Shown here: piece by piece, positions 1 through 5,547 of the stretch
How positions within the stretch are numbered: position 1 is the stretch's first letter
Layout of the letters: each line of letters starts with the position of its first letter
From: Gammaproteobacteria bacterium
Lineage (GTDB): Bacteria; Pseudomonadota; Gammaproteobacteria; DRJJ01
Assembly (NCBI GenBank): GCA_011052255.1
Contig: DRJJ01000150.1
Coordinates: 1 to 9,067, forward strand
Length of the DNA: 9,067 bases
Direction of reading: 5' to 3'
Program-made: the position numbers and the translations under genes
Notes under the pieces: generated by a model
Database searches by the model: none
The model's input: the letters and a program-made list of their open reading frames with translations, nothing else
Told to the model about the DNA's origin: nothing

Positions 1-1
1 A

Positions 2-931
2 AGTAAAGTTGCAGAAAAGCCGGCCGCAAAGCAGTACACGACAGATACTACCAGTGAAGATGCGCCGTTGCCGATACCGGTCAAAATGTTGCATGCTCTG
101 GATGTACGCGGTCAACTGAAAATAGGCAAGCTCAAGGCCTATGGTATCCGTTCATCCGATATCAGAATGAGCCTGAGTGCAGATAAGGGTCTGATAAAGA
201 TTAGCCCCGCGACTGCAAAATTGTATGAAGGCGTATATGCCGGTGACATCAAGATTAATGTACGTGGCAAGACACCGGTGTTTACAATTATTGAGAAGTT
301 GACAGGTATACAGGCGGCGCCCTTATTAAAAGATGTTGCCGACATAAAACTGCTTAGTGGCAGGGCCGATTCATCGGCCAGGGTAACAACACGTGGCAAT
401 AGCATCGCACAGTTACGCAAGGGCCTGAACGGTAAAATGTCATTCAGTTTCACCGATGGTGCAATCGAGGGTGTCAATATTGCGCATATGCTGCGCAAGG
501 CCAATGCCACACTTACCGGCGCATCACAGCCACCGGATGAGCCTGAGAAAACAGATTTCACATCATTATCGGGCACAGCAAAAATCGTCAACGGAGTAAT
601 CAATAACAATGACCTGCTGGCAACCAGCCCGTTGTTGCGTATAACAGGTAATGGCCAGATTGATCTGGTCAGGGAGCTGATTAACTACAGGGTCAAAACG
701 GTAGTTGTTGCAAGTCTCGAAGGACAGGGGGGCGCGTCACTGGACAAACTCAAGGGCGTACCCATACCGGTCAAGATTAGCGGGCCACTACGTGACCCTA
801 AATTCAAGGTAGAGCTGGCCAAGGTACTTACAAATCAGCAGAAGGCAAAGCTCAAGAAAAAAATGGACAAGGAAGAAGACAAGCTCAAACAAAAACTCAA
901 TAATAAACTCAAAGACCTGCTTAAGTTCTGA
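2..931 (+). CDS. AsmA family protein, C-terminal part (5' end outside window)
   Basis: The reading frame is open from base 2 to a TGA at 929-931, giving about 309 visible residues. The gene starts upstream of the window; the TTG at 68 lies inside the frame and is not a credible start. The visible part reads as the AsmA C-terminal module: beta-rich segments, a 'GNGQIDLVRELINYRV' stretch, then 'GVPIPVKISGPLRDPKFKVEL', which matches the family's usual 'vPv.isG.l.dP.f' ending. The last 35 or so residues are a lysine-rich, probably helical or coiled tail. AsmA-like proteins are inner-membrane-anchored periplasmic proteins linked to outer-membrane assembly and phospholipid transport; the anchor would be in the missing N-terminus. 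The stop is 7 nt before the mutY ATG, so the two are probably co-transcribed. The family call is by motif reading, not by alignment. Confidence 0.85.
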   Translation, partial: SKVAEKPAAKQYTTDTTSEDAPLPIPVKMLHALDVRGQLKIGKLKAYGIRSSDIRMSLSADKGLIKISPATAKLYEGVYAGDIKINVRGKTPVFTIIEKLTGIQAAPLLKDVADIKLLSGRADSSARVTTRGNSIAQLRKGLNGKMSFSFTDGAIEGVNIAHMLRKANATLTGASQPPDEPEKTDFTSLSGTAKIVNGVINNNDLLATSPLLRITGNGQIDLVRELINYRVKTVVVASLEGQGGASLDKLKGVPIPVKISGPLRDPKFKVELAKVLTNQQKAKLKKKMDKEEDKLKQKLNNKLKDLLKF

Positions 932-938
932 GCCAGCT

Positions 939-1985
939 ATGAGTGGATTTCGTTTTAGTGTGCGCCTGTTGAACTGGTTTGATCGTCACGGGCGCAAGGA
1001 TTTACCCTGGCAGAAAAAGATCAATCCGTATCGGGTCTGGGTGTCAGAAATCATGCTGCAACAAACCCAGGTAGCAACGGTCATTCCGTATTACCAGACA
1101 TTCATGGGGCAGTTTCCAACCCTTAAAAGTCTGGCAGCCGCCGAACAGGATGACGTGTTGTATCTCTGGTCAGGTCTGGGCTATTATAGCCGGGCGCGTA
1201 ATTTGCACAAAACGGCTCAAATCATTCGTGATCAATATAGCGGCCGGTTTCCGAAGTCACTGCAACAAATGATAGAGCTGCCTGGGATCGGCCGATCAAC
1301 AGCCGGAGCCATCTTGTCCATCGCCTGTGACCAACGCCAGCCCATACTGGACGGCAATGTTAAACGCGTACTGGCACGCTTTCATGCGATAGAGGGCTGG
1401 ACCGGGTCTCGCGCCGTACAGGAAATGCTCTGGCAGCTGGCTGAGCAATACACGCCTGCCAGGCGTGTCGCTGATTATACCCAGGCCATAATGGATCTGG
1501 GTGCAACCTTGTGTACACGTCGCAAACCGGATTGCGCGGCTTGTCCGATGCAAACGGCCTGTCAGGCGTATGCCCTGAATAAGGTCAGCGCTATTCCGAC
1601 ACCAAAACCGAAAAAAACCATACCCACACGCAAGTCACGCTTTCTTATCCTGCATAACCAGCGGGGTGAAGTATTGCTGGAAAAGCGGCCACCGGCAGGC
1701 ATATGGGGTGGTTTGTGGAGCCTGCCCGAATGTAACCATGATGTAGAAATAGAGCAACACTGCCGTGAGAACTATGGTCTGGAAATCGGGCAGGTCGAGA
1801 CACTGCCTGAGGCACGTCATAGTTTTAGTCACTTCCACTTGCAGATACAGCCGTTACGTATTGCAGTAAGCAAAATATCAGACCGGGTAATGGAAACCGG
1901 GGAGCGGGTCTGGTATAACAGCGCATCAGATGATCAGCGAGGTTTAGCCGCGCCGGTTATGCGGTTATTACAGAATGCAACATGA
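939..1985 (+). CDS. mutY: A/G-specific adenine DNA glycosylase MutY
   Basis: MutY removes adenine mispaired with 8-oxoguanine, in base excision repair. The 348-residue protein is full length for the family. The HhH-GPD domain carries the catalytic Glu37 in 'SEIMLQQTQV', Tyr82 in 'GLGYYSRARNL', the helix-hairpin-helix 'LPGIGRSTAGAI' (114-125) and Asp138 in 'ILDGNVKRVL'. The [4Fe-4S] loop has Cys192, Cys199, Cys202 and Cys208 in the expected C-x6-C-x2-C-x5-C spacing. The C-terminal domain (about 232-345) is the NUDIX-like 8-oxoG-recognition domain, with 'LLEKRPPAGIWGGLWSLPE' and 'HSFSHFHL'. The ATG lies 7 nt after the upstream stop; that stop (TGAG, 929-932) also supplies a weak Shine-Dalgarno sequence. 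The end of the gene abuts yggX, a common gene order in gammaproteobacteria. No key residue is missing. Confidence 0.98.
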   Translation: MSGFRFSVRLLNWFDRHGRKDLPWQKKINPYRVWVSEIMLQQTQVATVIPYYQTFMGQFPTLKSLAAAEQDDVLYLWSGLGYYSRARNLHKTAQIIRDQYSGRFPKSLQQMIELPGIGRSTAGAILSIACDQRQPILDGNVKRVLARFHAIEGWTGSRAVQEMLWQLAEQYTPARRVADYTQAIMDLGATLCTRRKPDCAACPMQTACQAYALNKVSAIPTPKPKKTIPTRKSRFLILHNQRGEVLLEKRPPAGIWGGLWSLPECNHDVEIEQHCRENYGLEIGQVETLPEARHSFSHFHLQIQPLRIAVSKISDRVMETGERVWYNSASDDQRGLAAPVMRLLQNAT

Positions 1986-1999
1986 GCAGACCAATATGA
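1982..1999 (+). other. Five-codon relay ORF at a 14-bp tandem duplication between mutY and yggX
   Basis: The bases ATGAGCAGAC at 1982-1991 recur at 1996-2005, so 14 bp (ATGAGCAGACCAAT) look tandemly duplicated. The first copy encodes Met-Ser-Arg-Pro-Ile-stop. Its ATG overlaps the mutY stop as ATGA (1982-1985), and its TGA (1997-1999) overlaps the yggX start as ATGA (1996-1999). The inferred ancestral state is a direct ATGA overlap of mutY and yggX. Whether the mini-ORF is translated is unknown. Confidence 0.6.
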
Positions 2000-2265
2000 G
2001 CAGACAGGTACAATGCGTTAAACTGAACAAACAGGCCGAAGGCCTCGCTATACAGACTTACCCGGGAGACCTGGGAAAAAGGATTTTTGAAAACGTGTCA
2101 AAAGAGGCCTGGCAAATGTGGTTGCAACACCAGACCATGCTGATGAATGAAAAACGGCTGACCCCGATCAATCCCGAACACAGAAAGTACCTGGAACAGC
2201 AAATGGAAGCATTCTTCTTTGGTGAGGGTGGTGACGCGATAGAGGGTTACGTACCGCCTTCTTAG
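1996..2265 (+). CDS. yggX: Probable Fe(2+)-trafficking protein YggX
   Basis: This is a small cytosolic protein of the YggX family, linked to iron handling and protection of Fe-S clusters from oxidative damage. The 89-residue product starting 'MSRQVQCVKLNKQAEGL' matches the family length and its N-terminal pattern, including the conserved Cys at position 7. The helical body 'W..WL.HQTMLMNEKRLTPINPEHRKYLEQQM..FFF' is characteristic. I chose ATG 1996 over the in-frame ATG at 1975 because the shorter form begins exactly like other YggX proteins, while the longer one would add seven residues and overlap mutY by 11 nt. The gap to mutY is 10 nt, occupied by a five-codon ORF (see the relay ORF at 1982). 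MutY and YggX both counter oxidative damage, which fits their co-transcription. Confidence 0.95.
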   Translation: MSRQVQCVKLNKQAEGLAIQTYPGDLGKRIFENVSKEAWQMWLQHQTMLMNEKRLTPINPEHRKYLEQQMEAFFFGEGGDAIEGYVPPS

Positions 2266-2298
2266 TCCTGAAGCATCTCGTGCATCTCTGACAACCCC

Positions 2299-2350
2299 GT
2301 AGGATGCGGTGAGGTACGAACCGCATCATCATTCCTGTGCCACATCCTAC
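2299..2350. repeat. REP-like inverted repeat between convergent genes
   Basis: The segment begins GTAGGATG (2299-2306) and ends with the exact inverse CATCCTAC (2343-2350). Inside the left half is a hairpin GATGCGGT (2303-2310) / ACCGCATC (2320-2327) with a 9-nt loop. A GTAG tetranucleotide before an imperfect hairpin, plus an inverted partner, is the layout known for REP/BIME elements associated with RAYT transposases. It sits between the 3' ends of yggX and the radical SAM gene, a typical REP location, and could also reduce read-through. No second full copy is present in the window, so its repeat status is inferred. Confidence 0.55.
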
Positions 2351-2365
2351 ACCTGATATAACACG

Positions 2366-3433
2366 CTATTCCTGCTCATACTTCTTCAGCAAAATACCCT
2401 CATCACCACAACAACTGGCCGCGCATTTTTTAACCTCGTGCAGGCTATCCGGATCGGCATCCAGATAAACATCAATTGGCAGGTTGGTTTCGGCACAATC
2501 GCAACCCTTGTCATCATAAACATAAACATGTTCCAGGCCTGCATCGCGCGCCTGTTTTTCAGCAGTCCACATGATCTTTGAAGGGGTCGGAGGAATGTGC
2601 GATAATTTGTACGCCGGGAAAAAGCGCGTGATATGCCAGGGACTGTCAGCGCCCAGATGCTCACGTATCCATTGTGCAATACGCTGGAGCTCAGCCGGGT
2701 CATCATTTTTACCTGGAATGATATTAGTACGCGTTTCAACATGCATGCCCAGTTTCTGAGCCTTCTCAATCGAATCCAGCACCTGCTGCACATGAGCAGG
2801 TTTACAGATATCCTTATAAAAATTATCGCTCAGGCTTTTAATATCCGAACAGAGCACATCCACATGCGGTGCCATCAGCTCCAGCGCCTCATCGGTTACA
2901 TAACTGTTGGAAACATAAACCGTGTACAGGCCTGCCTCACGAGCGAGCACCGACACATCCAGTACATATTCCAGCCAGACAGCCGGTTCTGAATAAGTGA
3001 AAGCAATACCGTCCACCTTGTGGCGACAAGCTGCCTGTACCAGTTCTTCGGGCGTCACGTAAGGCGCAGTCGAGGCACCCTGTGCGAGTTCATCCAGGGC
3101 CGACACACCCCAGGAAATCTCAAGGTTATGGCAGCCGCCGCAGCGAAAATTACAACCATAGCTGCCGACAGACATGACACGGGTCCCGGGGCGGTAATGC
3201 TTGACCGGTTTGTCTTCAATTGCACCAATATCTATGGCTGACAGAATGCCGTATGACAGGTTATATAAAGTGCCATGACGGTTCACATGCGCCTGGCAAA
3301 AACCGCGCTGGCCATGAACCAGCTTGCAGCGCCACAGGCACAGATGACAGCGCGTAGTACCGTTGTCGAGTTTCTCCTGTAAGCGGGTTTCAACCAGTTG
3401 GTAGTTTGCAGGGGCCTTGTTGGTGGCTGGCAT
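2366..3433 (-). CDS. amrS: AmmeMemoRadiSam-type radical SAM enzyme (AmrS-like)
   Basis: This is a radical S-adenosylmethionine protein of 355 residues, the usual size for the AmmeMemoRadiSam radical SAM (PFL-activase-like) family. The cluster motif is 'YGCNFRCGGCHN' with Cys94, Cys98 and Cys101 (C-x3-C-x2-C), which ligates the [4Fe-4S] cluster that cleaves SAM. The N-terminus has further cysteines, 29, 32, 36 and 46 ('CHLCLWRC...GFC'), characteristic of this subfamily, and the C-terminus has Cys311, 313, 337, 341 and 342. 'FTYSEPAVWLEY' (145-156), 'DIKSL' (197-201) and 'TNIIPGKNDD' (236-245) fit the radical SAM barrel. The substrate is not securely known. The family is named for co-occurrence with AMMECR1 and MEMO1 homologues; neither is visible here. 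The gene is transcribed alone, convergent to yggX. Confidence 0.9.
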   Translation of the reverse strand: MPATNKAPANYQLVETRLQEKLDNGTTRCHLCLWRCKLVHGQRGFCQAHVNRHGTLYNLSYGILSAIDIGAIEDKPVKHYRPGTRVMSVGSYGCNFRCGGCHNLEISWGVSALDELAQGASTAPYVTPEELVQAACRHKVDGIAFTYSEPAVWLEYVLDVSVLAREAGLYTVYVSNSYVTDEALELMAPHVDVLCSDIKSLSDNFYKDICKPAHVQQVLDSIEKAQKLGMHVETRTNIIPGKNDDPAELQRIAQWIREHLGADSPWHITRFFPAYKLSHIPPTPSKIMWTAEKQARDAGLEHVYVYDDKGCDCAETNLPIDVYLDADPDSLHEVKKCAASCCGDEGILLKKYEQE

Positions 3434-3480
3434 GGTTATAATCCCGGAATTGAATGATTGCCTACACTAGGACAATTTTG

Positions 3481-3508
3481 CCTTGCCATCAAGCAGCAAA
3501 TGGCAAGG
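3481..3508. other. Hairpin upstream of the radical SAM gene
   Basis: CCTTGCCAT (3481-3489) and ATGGCAAGG (3500-3508) form a perfect 9-bp stem with a 10-nt loop, about 48 bp upstream of the radical SAM start codon. On the plus strand TTATTT follows, too weak for a confident terminator. It could be an mRNA leader hairpin, an operator or a remnant terminator. The rest of 3434-3590 shows nothing I can name. Confidence 0.35.
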
Positions 3509-3590
3509 TTATTTAATGAAAGGTTAGTCATTACAATAGCTTATCCGTGTATCGAGTCGATTATGTGTGAACAAAATCATGCGCCGTTAC

Positions 3591-3619
3591 TTGACTTGAG
3601 AGCCGTCAGCCTGTTTAAT
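3591..3619 (+). promoter_or_regulatory. Sigma70-like promoter for tRNA-Phe
   Basis: The -35 TTGACT (3591-3596) and -10 TTTAAT (3614-3619) each match consensus at 5 of 6 positions, with a 17-bp spacer. Transcription would begin near 3626, leaving a leader of about 69 nt to be removed from the tRNA precursor. The GC-rich bases just after the -10 (GACGCC) fit the discriminator of growth-controlled stable RNA promoters. Assignment to the tRNA is by position. Confidence 0.6.
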
Positions 3620-3694
3620 GACGCCTCCTTTCAGGGGCGTAGTGGTACTTCAGCACTGAATGGGCGCATTAAATGGCGCAATATCCCTAAATAT

Positions 3695-3770
3695 GGCCGG
3701 ATAGCTCAGTCGGTAGAGCAGAGGATTGAAAATCCTCGTGTCCCTGGTTCGATTCCAGGTCCGGCCACCA
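3695..3770 (+). tRNA. tRNA-Phe (anticodon GAA)
   Basis: This is a complete 76-nt cloverleaf. The acceptor stem is GGCCGGA (3695-3701) paired with TCCGGCC (3760-3766), followed by discriminator A and an encoded CCA (3768-3770). The D arm is GCTC...GAGC, the anticodon stem GAGGATT...AATCCTC carries GAA at 3728-3730, and the T arm is CCTGG-TTCGATT-CCAGG. Its 3' part (from 3714) is the left copy of the 61-bp direct repeat bounding the islet. In the usual mechanism the element brings the 3' end that keeps this gene functional, so the 3' half may be element-derived. Confidence 0.99.
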
Positions 3771-3774
3771 TTTT
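3714..3774 (+). repeat. Left attachment-site copy (attL), inside tRNA-Phe
   Basis: This is the 61-bp direct repeat copy lying within the intact tRNA-Phe gene and its first four downstream bases. It is identical to 7096-7156. The bases just outside differ (G3713 against T7095; C3775 against T7157), which sets the repeat limits. Confidence 0.9.
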
Positions 3775-4027
3775 CTTCTTTTATCAACATCGTCACCTGT
3801 AACTTTCTGGTATCGTGCAGCCACCGAAACGCCGTCCTGAATCGCATCCGTGAGCTTCAGTCTGTTCCCGGTCACCATTTTAACCTCATGAATAACATGT
3901 AATTTTCCTGTAAACAAAGATTACTGATTATTCCTTATTATTTATTTGCCAACGATGCCCCGGTGAATGCCCCCGCTGGCGCAACAAATCTGCATTGCTG
4001 TGACGCCACAAATCAATGCGATATTAC

Positions 4028-4056
4028 TTGAAAATATGATCAAAACCGTCAATAAT
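4028..4056 (+). promoter_or_regulatory. Sigma70-like promoter of the DUF4258/HTH pair
   Basis: The -35 TTGAAA (4028-4033) and -10 AATAAT (4051-4056) each match consensus at 5 of 6 positions, with a 17-bp spacer. Transcription would start near 4063, giving a leader of about 28 nt to the TTG start at 4091. The -10 lies in the centre of a perfect palindrome (4045-4063). Confidence 0.65.
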
Positions 4057-4063
4057 TGACGGT
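4045..4063. promoter_or_regulatory. Palindromic operator over the -10 of the toxin-antitoxin-like pair
   Basis: ACCGTCAATAATTGACGGT is a perfect 19-bp palindrome: 9-bp arms around a single central A. It covers the -10 hexamer, so a bound dimer would block RNA polymerase. The HTH protein encoded two genes downstream is the obvious candidate repressor, as in MqsA and HigA autoregulation. A terminator is less likely because the centre is one base and the arms are AT-rich. Confidence 0.65.
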
Positions 4064-4090
4064 ACCTGACGATAACCTGAGATACAGATC

Positions 4091-4414
4091 TTGGCTAAAG
4101 AATCTAAAGTAGTTGATTTTGATTCCCCTGCTAGAGCCCGAATACGCTTAAAAAATTTAGCAGAGGACAGTTCCAGAGTGGTTTTTACCAAGCATGCTGA
4201 AAGGCGTATGTGTCAAAGAAAAATCACTAGGACTCAAGTTCTTAGATGTCTAACTCATGGCCAAATTATAGAAGGACCAGCCCGTAGCACTAAAGGTAAC
4301 TGGGAAATGAGAATGGAAGTGATGTCAGCAGGGGAAATAATTACTGTAGTTGTTGCTATAGAAAAGGATGATTCTGGGGATTACGTGGTGATAATTACGG
4401 TTTTTGGAGCATGA
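4091..4414 (+). CDS. DUF4258 family protein, probable toxin of a type II-like pair
   Basis: This is a 107-residue protein. The region 31-106 fits the DUF4258 pattern: 'VVFTKHAERRMCQRKIT' with the conserved H35-A-x2-R39-M and R43, 'VLRCLTHGQIIEGP' (50-63), 'GNWEMRMEV' (69-77) and a final 'VVIITVF'. DUF4258 proteins are small, related in pattern to RelE/BrnT-like toxins, and often paired with an HTH gene; the toxin role here is inferred from that pairing. The start is a TTG: an in-frame stop at 4073 and no ATG upstream leave it as the first start, with a weak GAGA at 4079. The first internal ATG is at residue 40, inside the conserved motif, so it cannot be the start. The HTH gene follows after 4 nt, toxin first, as in mqsRA and higBA. 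Confidence 0.75.
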   Translation: MAKESKVVDFDSPARARIRLKNLAEDSSRVVFTKHAERRMCQRKITRTQVLRCLTHGQIIEGPARSTKGNWEMRMEVMSAGEIITVVVAIEKDDSGDYVVIITVFGA

Positions 4415-4418
4415 AATA

Positions 4419-4874
4419 ATGAAGAAAGAAGATATGTACCATTACACTAGTTGCGGCCTACGCAATATATGGCTTCGCAATGGCTATGAAGTTAAGGTAA
4501 CTTCTTATGGCCAAGGTGTCGCTATACACAATGTAGAAGGTCTGCATAAAGCTATTGGTTTAAATTTGGTTCAAAATAAACCACAACTCACTGGTGCTGA
4601 AATTCGTTTCTTGCGCAAAGAATTAGATATGCCTCAATCACAATTGGCATCGATACTGGGTGTCAGTGAAAATTCAATTAGAGGTTGGGAGAAGCACAGA
4701 AGGAAAATCACAAAGCCAGCGGAGCGCGTACTTCGTATGATTTATCAAGAGTACGTGAATGACGATTCTTCTTTCCGCGGTCTTATTGAGAGACTAGGCC
4801 AATTCAATAGAGATATTTACGCTAACGGAATGAAACTTGAAGAGACTGAAAGCGGCTGGTCTACAGCCGCTTAG
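4419..4874 (+). CDS. XRE-type HTH regulator, MqsA/HigA-like probable antitoxin
   Basis: This is a 151-residue protein. The N-terminal region 'MYHYTSCGLRNIWLRNGYEV' resembles the N-terminal part of MqsA/YgiT-like regulators but has one cysteine (Cys12), so it lacks their zinc-binding CxxC pairs. The XRE helix-turn-helix lies at about 58-105: 'LTGAEIRFLRKELDMPQSQLASILGVSENSIRGWEKHRRKI'. A C-terminal extension (106-151) is of unknown role. I chose ATG 4419, with GGAG at 4405-4408 about 10 nt upstream, over an in-frame TTG at 4404. The 4-nt gap to the DUF4258 stop implies translational coupling. It is probably a DNA-binding antitoxin that represses its own promoter at 4045-4063. It could instead be a plain regulator if the DUF4258 protein is not toxic. 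Confidence 0.8.
   Translation: MKKEDMYHYTSCGLRNIWLRNGYEVKVTSYGQGVAIHNVEGLHKAIGLNLVQNKPQLTGAEIRFLRKELDMPQSQLASILGVSENSIRGWEKHRRKITKPAERVLRMIYQEYVNDDSSFRGLIERLGQFNRDIYANGMKLEETESGWSTAA
4850..4872. terminator. Hairpin over the HTH stop codon, possible bidirectional terminator
   Basis: AAGCGGCTG (4850-4858) pairs perfectly with CAGCCGCTT (4864-4872) around a 5-nt loop. The stem covers the last codons and the first base of the TAG stop. It sits between convergent genes and could terminate from either side, but there is no proper T-tract on either strand. Confidence 0.45.
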
Positions 4875-4897
4875 TGCCTTAATCAGCTTCATTGTTC

Positions 4898-5314
4898 TTA
4901 TTTGCTTTTCTTTTCTGAGCATGGAAAAGCTTGTGAAAGAGCGTTATCAAATATTACGCCTATATATTGATGAAGTTTACTTGGATTTTCTTTCATATAT
5001 TTCATTGCAACTCTGTACACCTGATATTGATCAGCCTGATTAGGAATGCATATATGTAACTTCGTTGAAGTATCCTTTAGGAACATTTCTGTTGACATAA
5101 GGCCGTCTATAAAACCATTTGCATAACCCATGCAATGTGCCTCGGCAGTTAAGTCTACCTCTACAGCTTTTATTTCTTGATTCAAAAAGCCAAGGTAATT
5201 CGTACAATTCGATAAATAAATATTGCCATTTTCCAGGGCGTTAGTCACGGATGCGGAATTACTGCTATACAGAAAAAGGAATATAGTAATAGTTTTTAGA
5301 ATTATTTCTTTCAT
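4898..5314 (-). CDS. Rap1a/Tai-like immunity family protein (periplasmic)
   Basis: This is a 138-residue exported protein. Residues 1-20 are a Sec-type signal peptide ('MKEIILKTITIFLFLYSSNS', cleavage near 'SNSAS'). The mature part has four cysteines (37, 61, 89, 132), enough for two disulfides. It follows the Rap1a/Tai family pattern: 'HCMGYANGFIDGL' (60-72), 'LHICIPN' (86-92), then 'VAMKYMKENPSKLHQYIGVIFDNALSQAFPC' with its usual hydrophobic spacing. Characterised members are periplasmic immunity proteins that bind type VI secretion peptidoglycan hydrolases (Tae4 group). No effector gene or secretion machinery is present, so this would be an orphan immunity gene. The shared pattern is also found in uncharacterised periplasmic proteins, so the exact target is unknown. 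A GGGG run about 6 nt before the ATG serves as ribosome site. Confidence 0.72.
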   Translation of the reverse strand: MKEIILKTITIFLFLYSSNSASVTNALENGNIYLSNCTNYLGFLNQEIKAVEVDLTAEAHCMGYANGFIDGLMSTEMFLKDTSTKLHICIPNQADQYQVYRVAMKYMKENPSKLHQYIGVIFDNALSQAFPCSEKKSK

Positions 5315-5350
5315 TATTTACCCCGGGTTATATTGTATCTAAAATATGCA

Positions 5351-5379
5351 GTTATAGTTGCTTTGAAAAAGGGTGTCAT
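5351..5379 (-). promoter_or_regulatory. Promoter of the Rap1a/Tai-like gene, with dyad at -35
   Basis: On the minus strand, -35 ATGACA (5374-5379) and -10 TATAAC (5351-5356) each match 5 of 6 consensus bases with a 17-bp spacer; the start would be near 5344, about 30 nt before the ATG. The dyad TGTCA-TACG-TGACA (5374-5387) overlaps the -35 and may be an operator. The rest of 5388-5547 holds only a 12-bp palindrome, GATCAGCTGATC (5444-5455), and no recognised gene. Confidence 0.6.
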
Positions 5380-5547
5380 ACGTGACATGGTTTAGGATGG
5401 CATTATGTGATCAGTATTGCATTTCATTATAAATGATTTTAGGGATCAGCTGATCGTCGAATATAGCGCGCCAAGGTGTAATTATATCTGTAAAATGTGA
5501 GGCCTGTCGCTGCCATTTCTGTTGGGTTGCATGGTGCTGGCAACTTC

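Larger units (their letters stand above)
3687..3878 (-). pseudogene. Possible truncated short ORF ending in antisense tRNA-Phe
   Basis: A frame opens at ATG 3876-3878 with a good Shine-Dalgarno GAGG (3884-3887) 5 nt upstream. It gives about 30 plausible residues ('MVTGNRLKLTDAIQDGVSV...') before running antisense into the tRNA and attL, where the translation is the familiar tRNA artefact 'WPDLESNQG'. This could be the 5' end of a gene cut by recombination at attL, or chance. I recognise no family. The rest of 3771-4027 shows no other gene. Confidence 0.25.

Noticed and set aside
2386..3241. Several open frames overlapping the radical SAM gene on both strands
   Set aside because: They overlap a gene with complete catalytic motifs and show no protein family pattern.
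3458..3802. Plus-strand open frame of 114 codons spanning the tRNA-Phe gene
   Set aside because: It runs through the tRNA and its promoter, starts at a TTG without a ribosome site and has no family pattern.
4045..4063. Palindrome read as a Rho-independent terminator for minus-strand transcription
   Set aside because: One-base centre, AT-rich arms and only TTTTG after it; its position over a -10 box favours an operator.
5444..5455. 12-bp palindrome GATCAGCTGATC as an operator
   Set aside because: It is about 130 bp upstream of the nearest start and not tied to a promoter; a palindrome this short can arise by chance.
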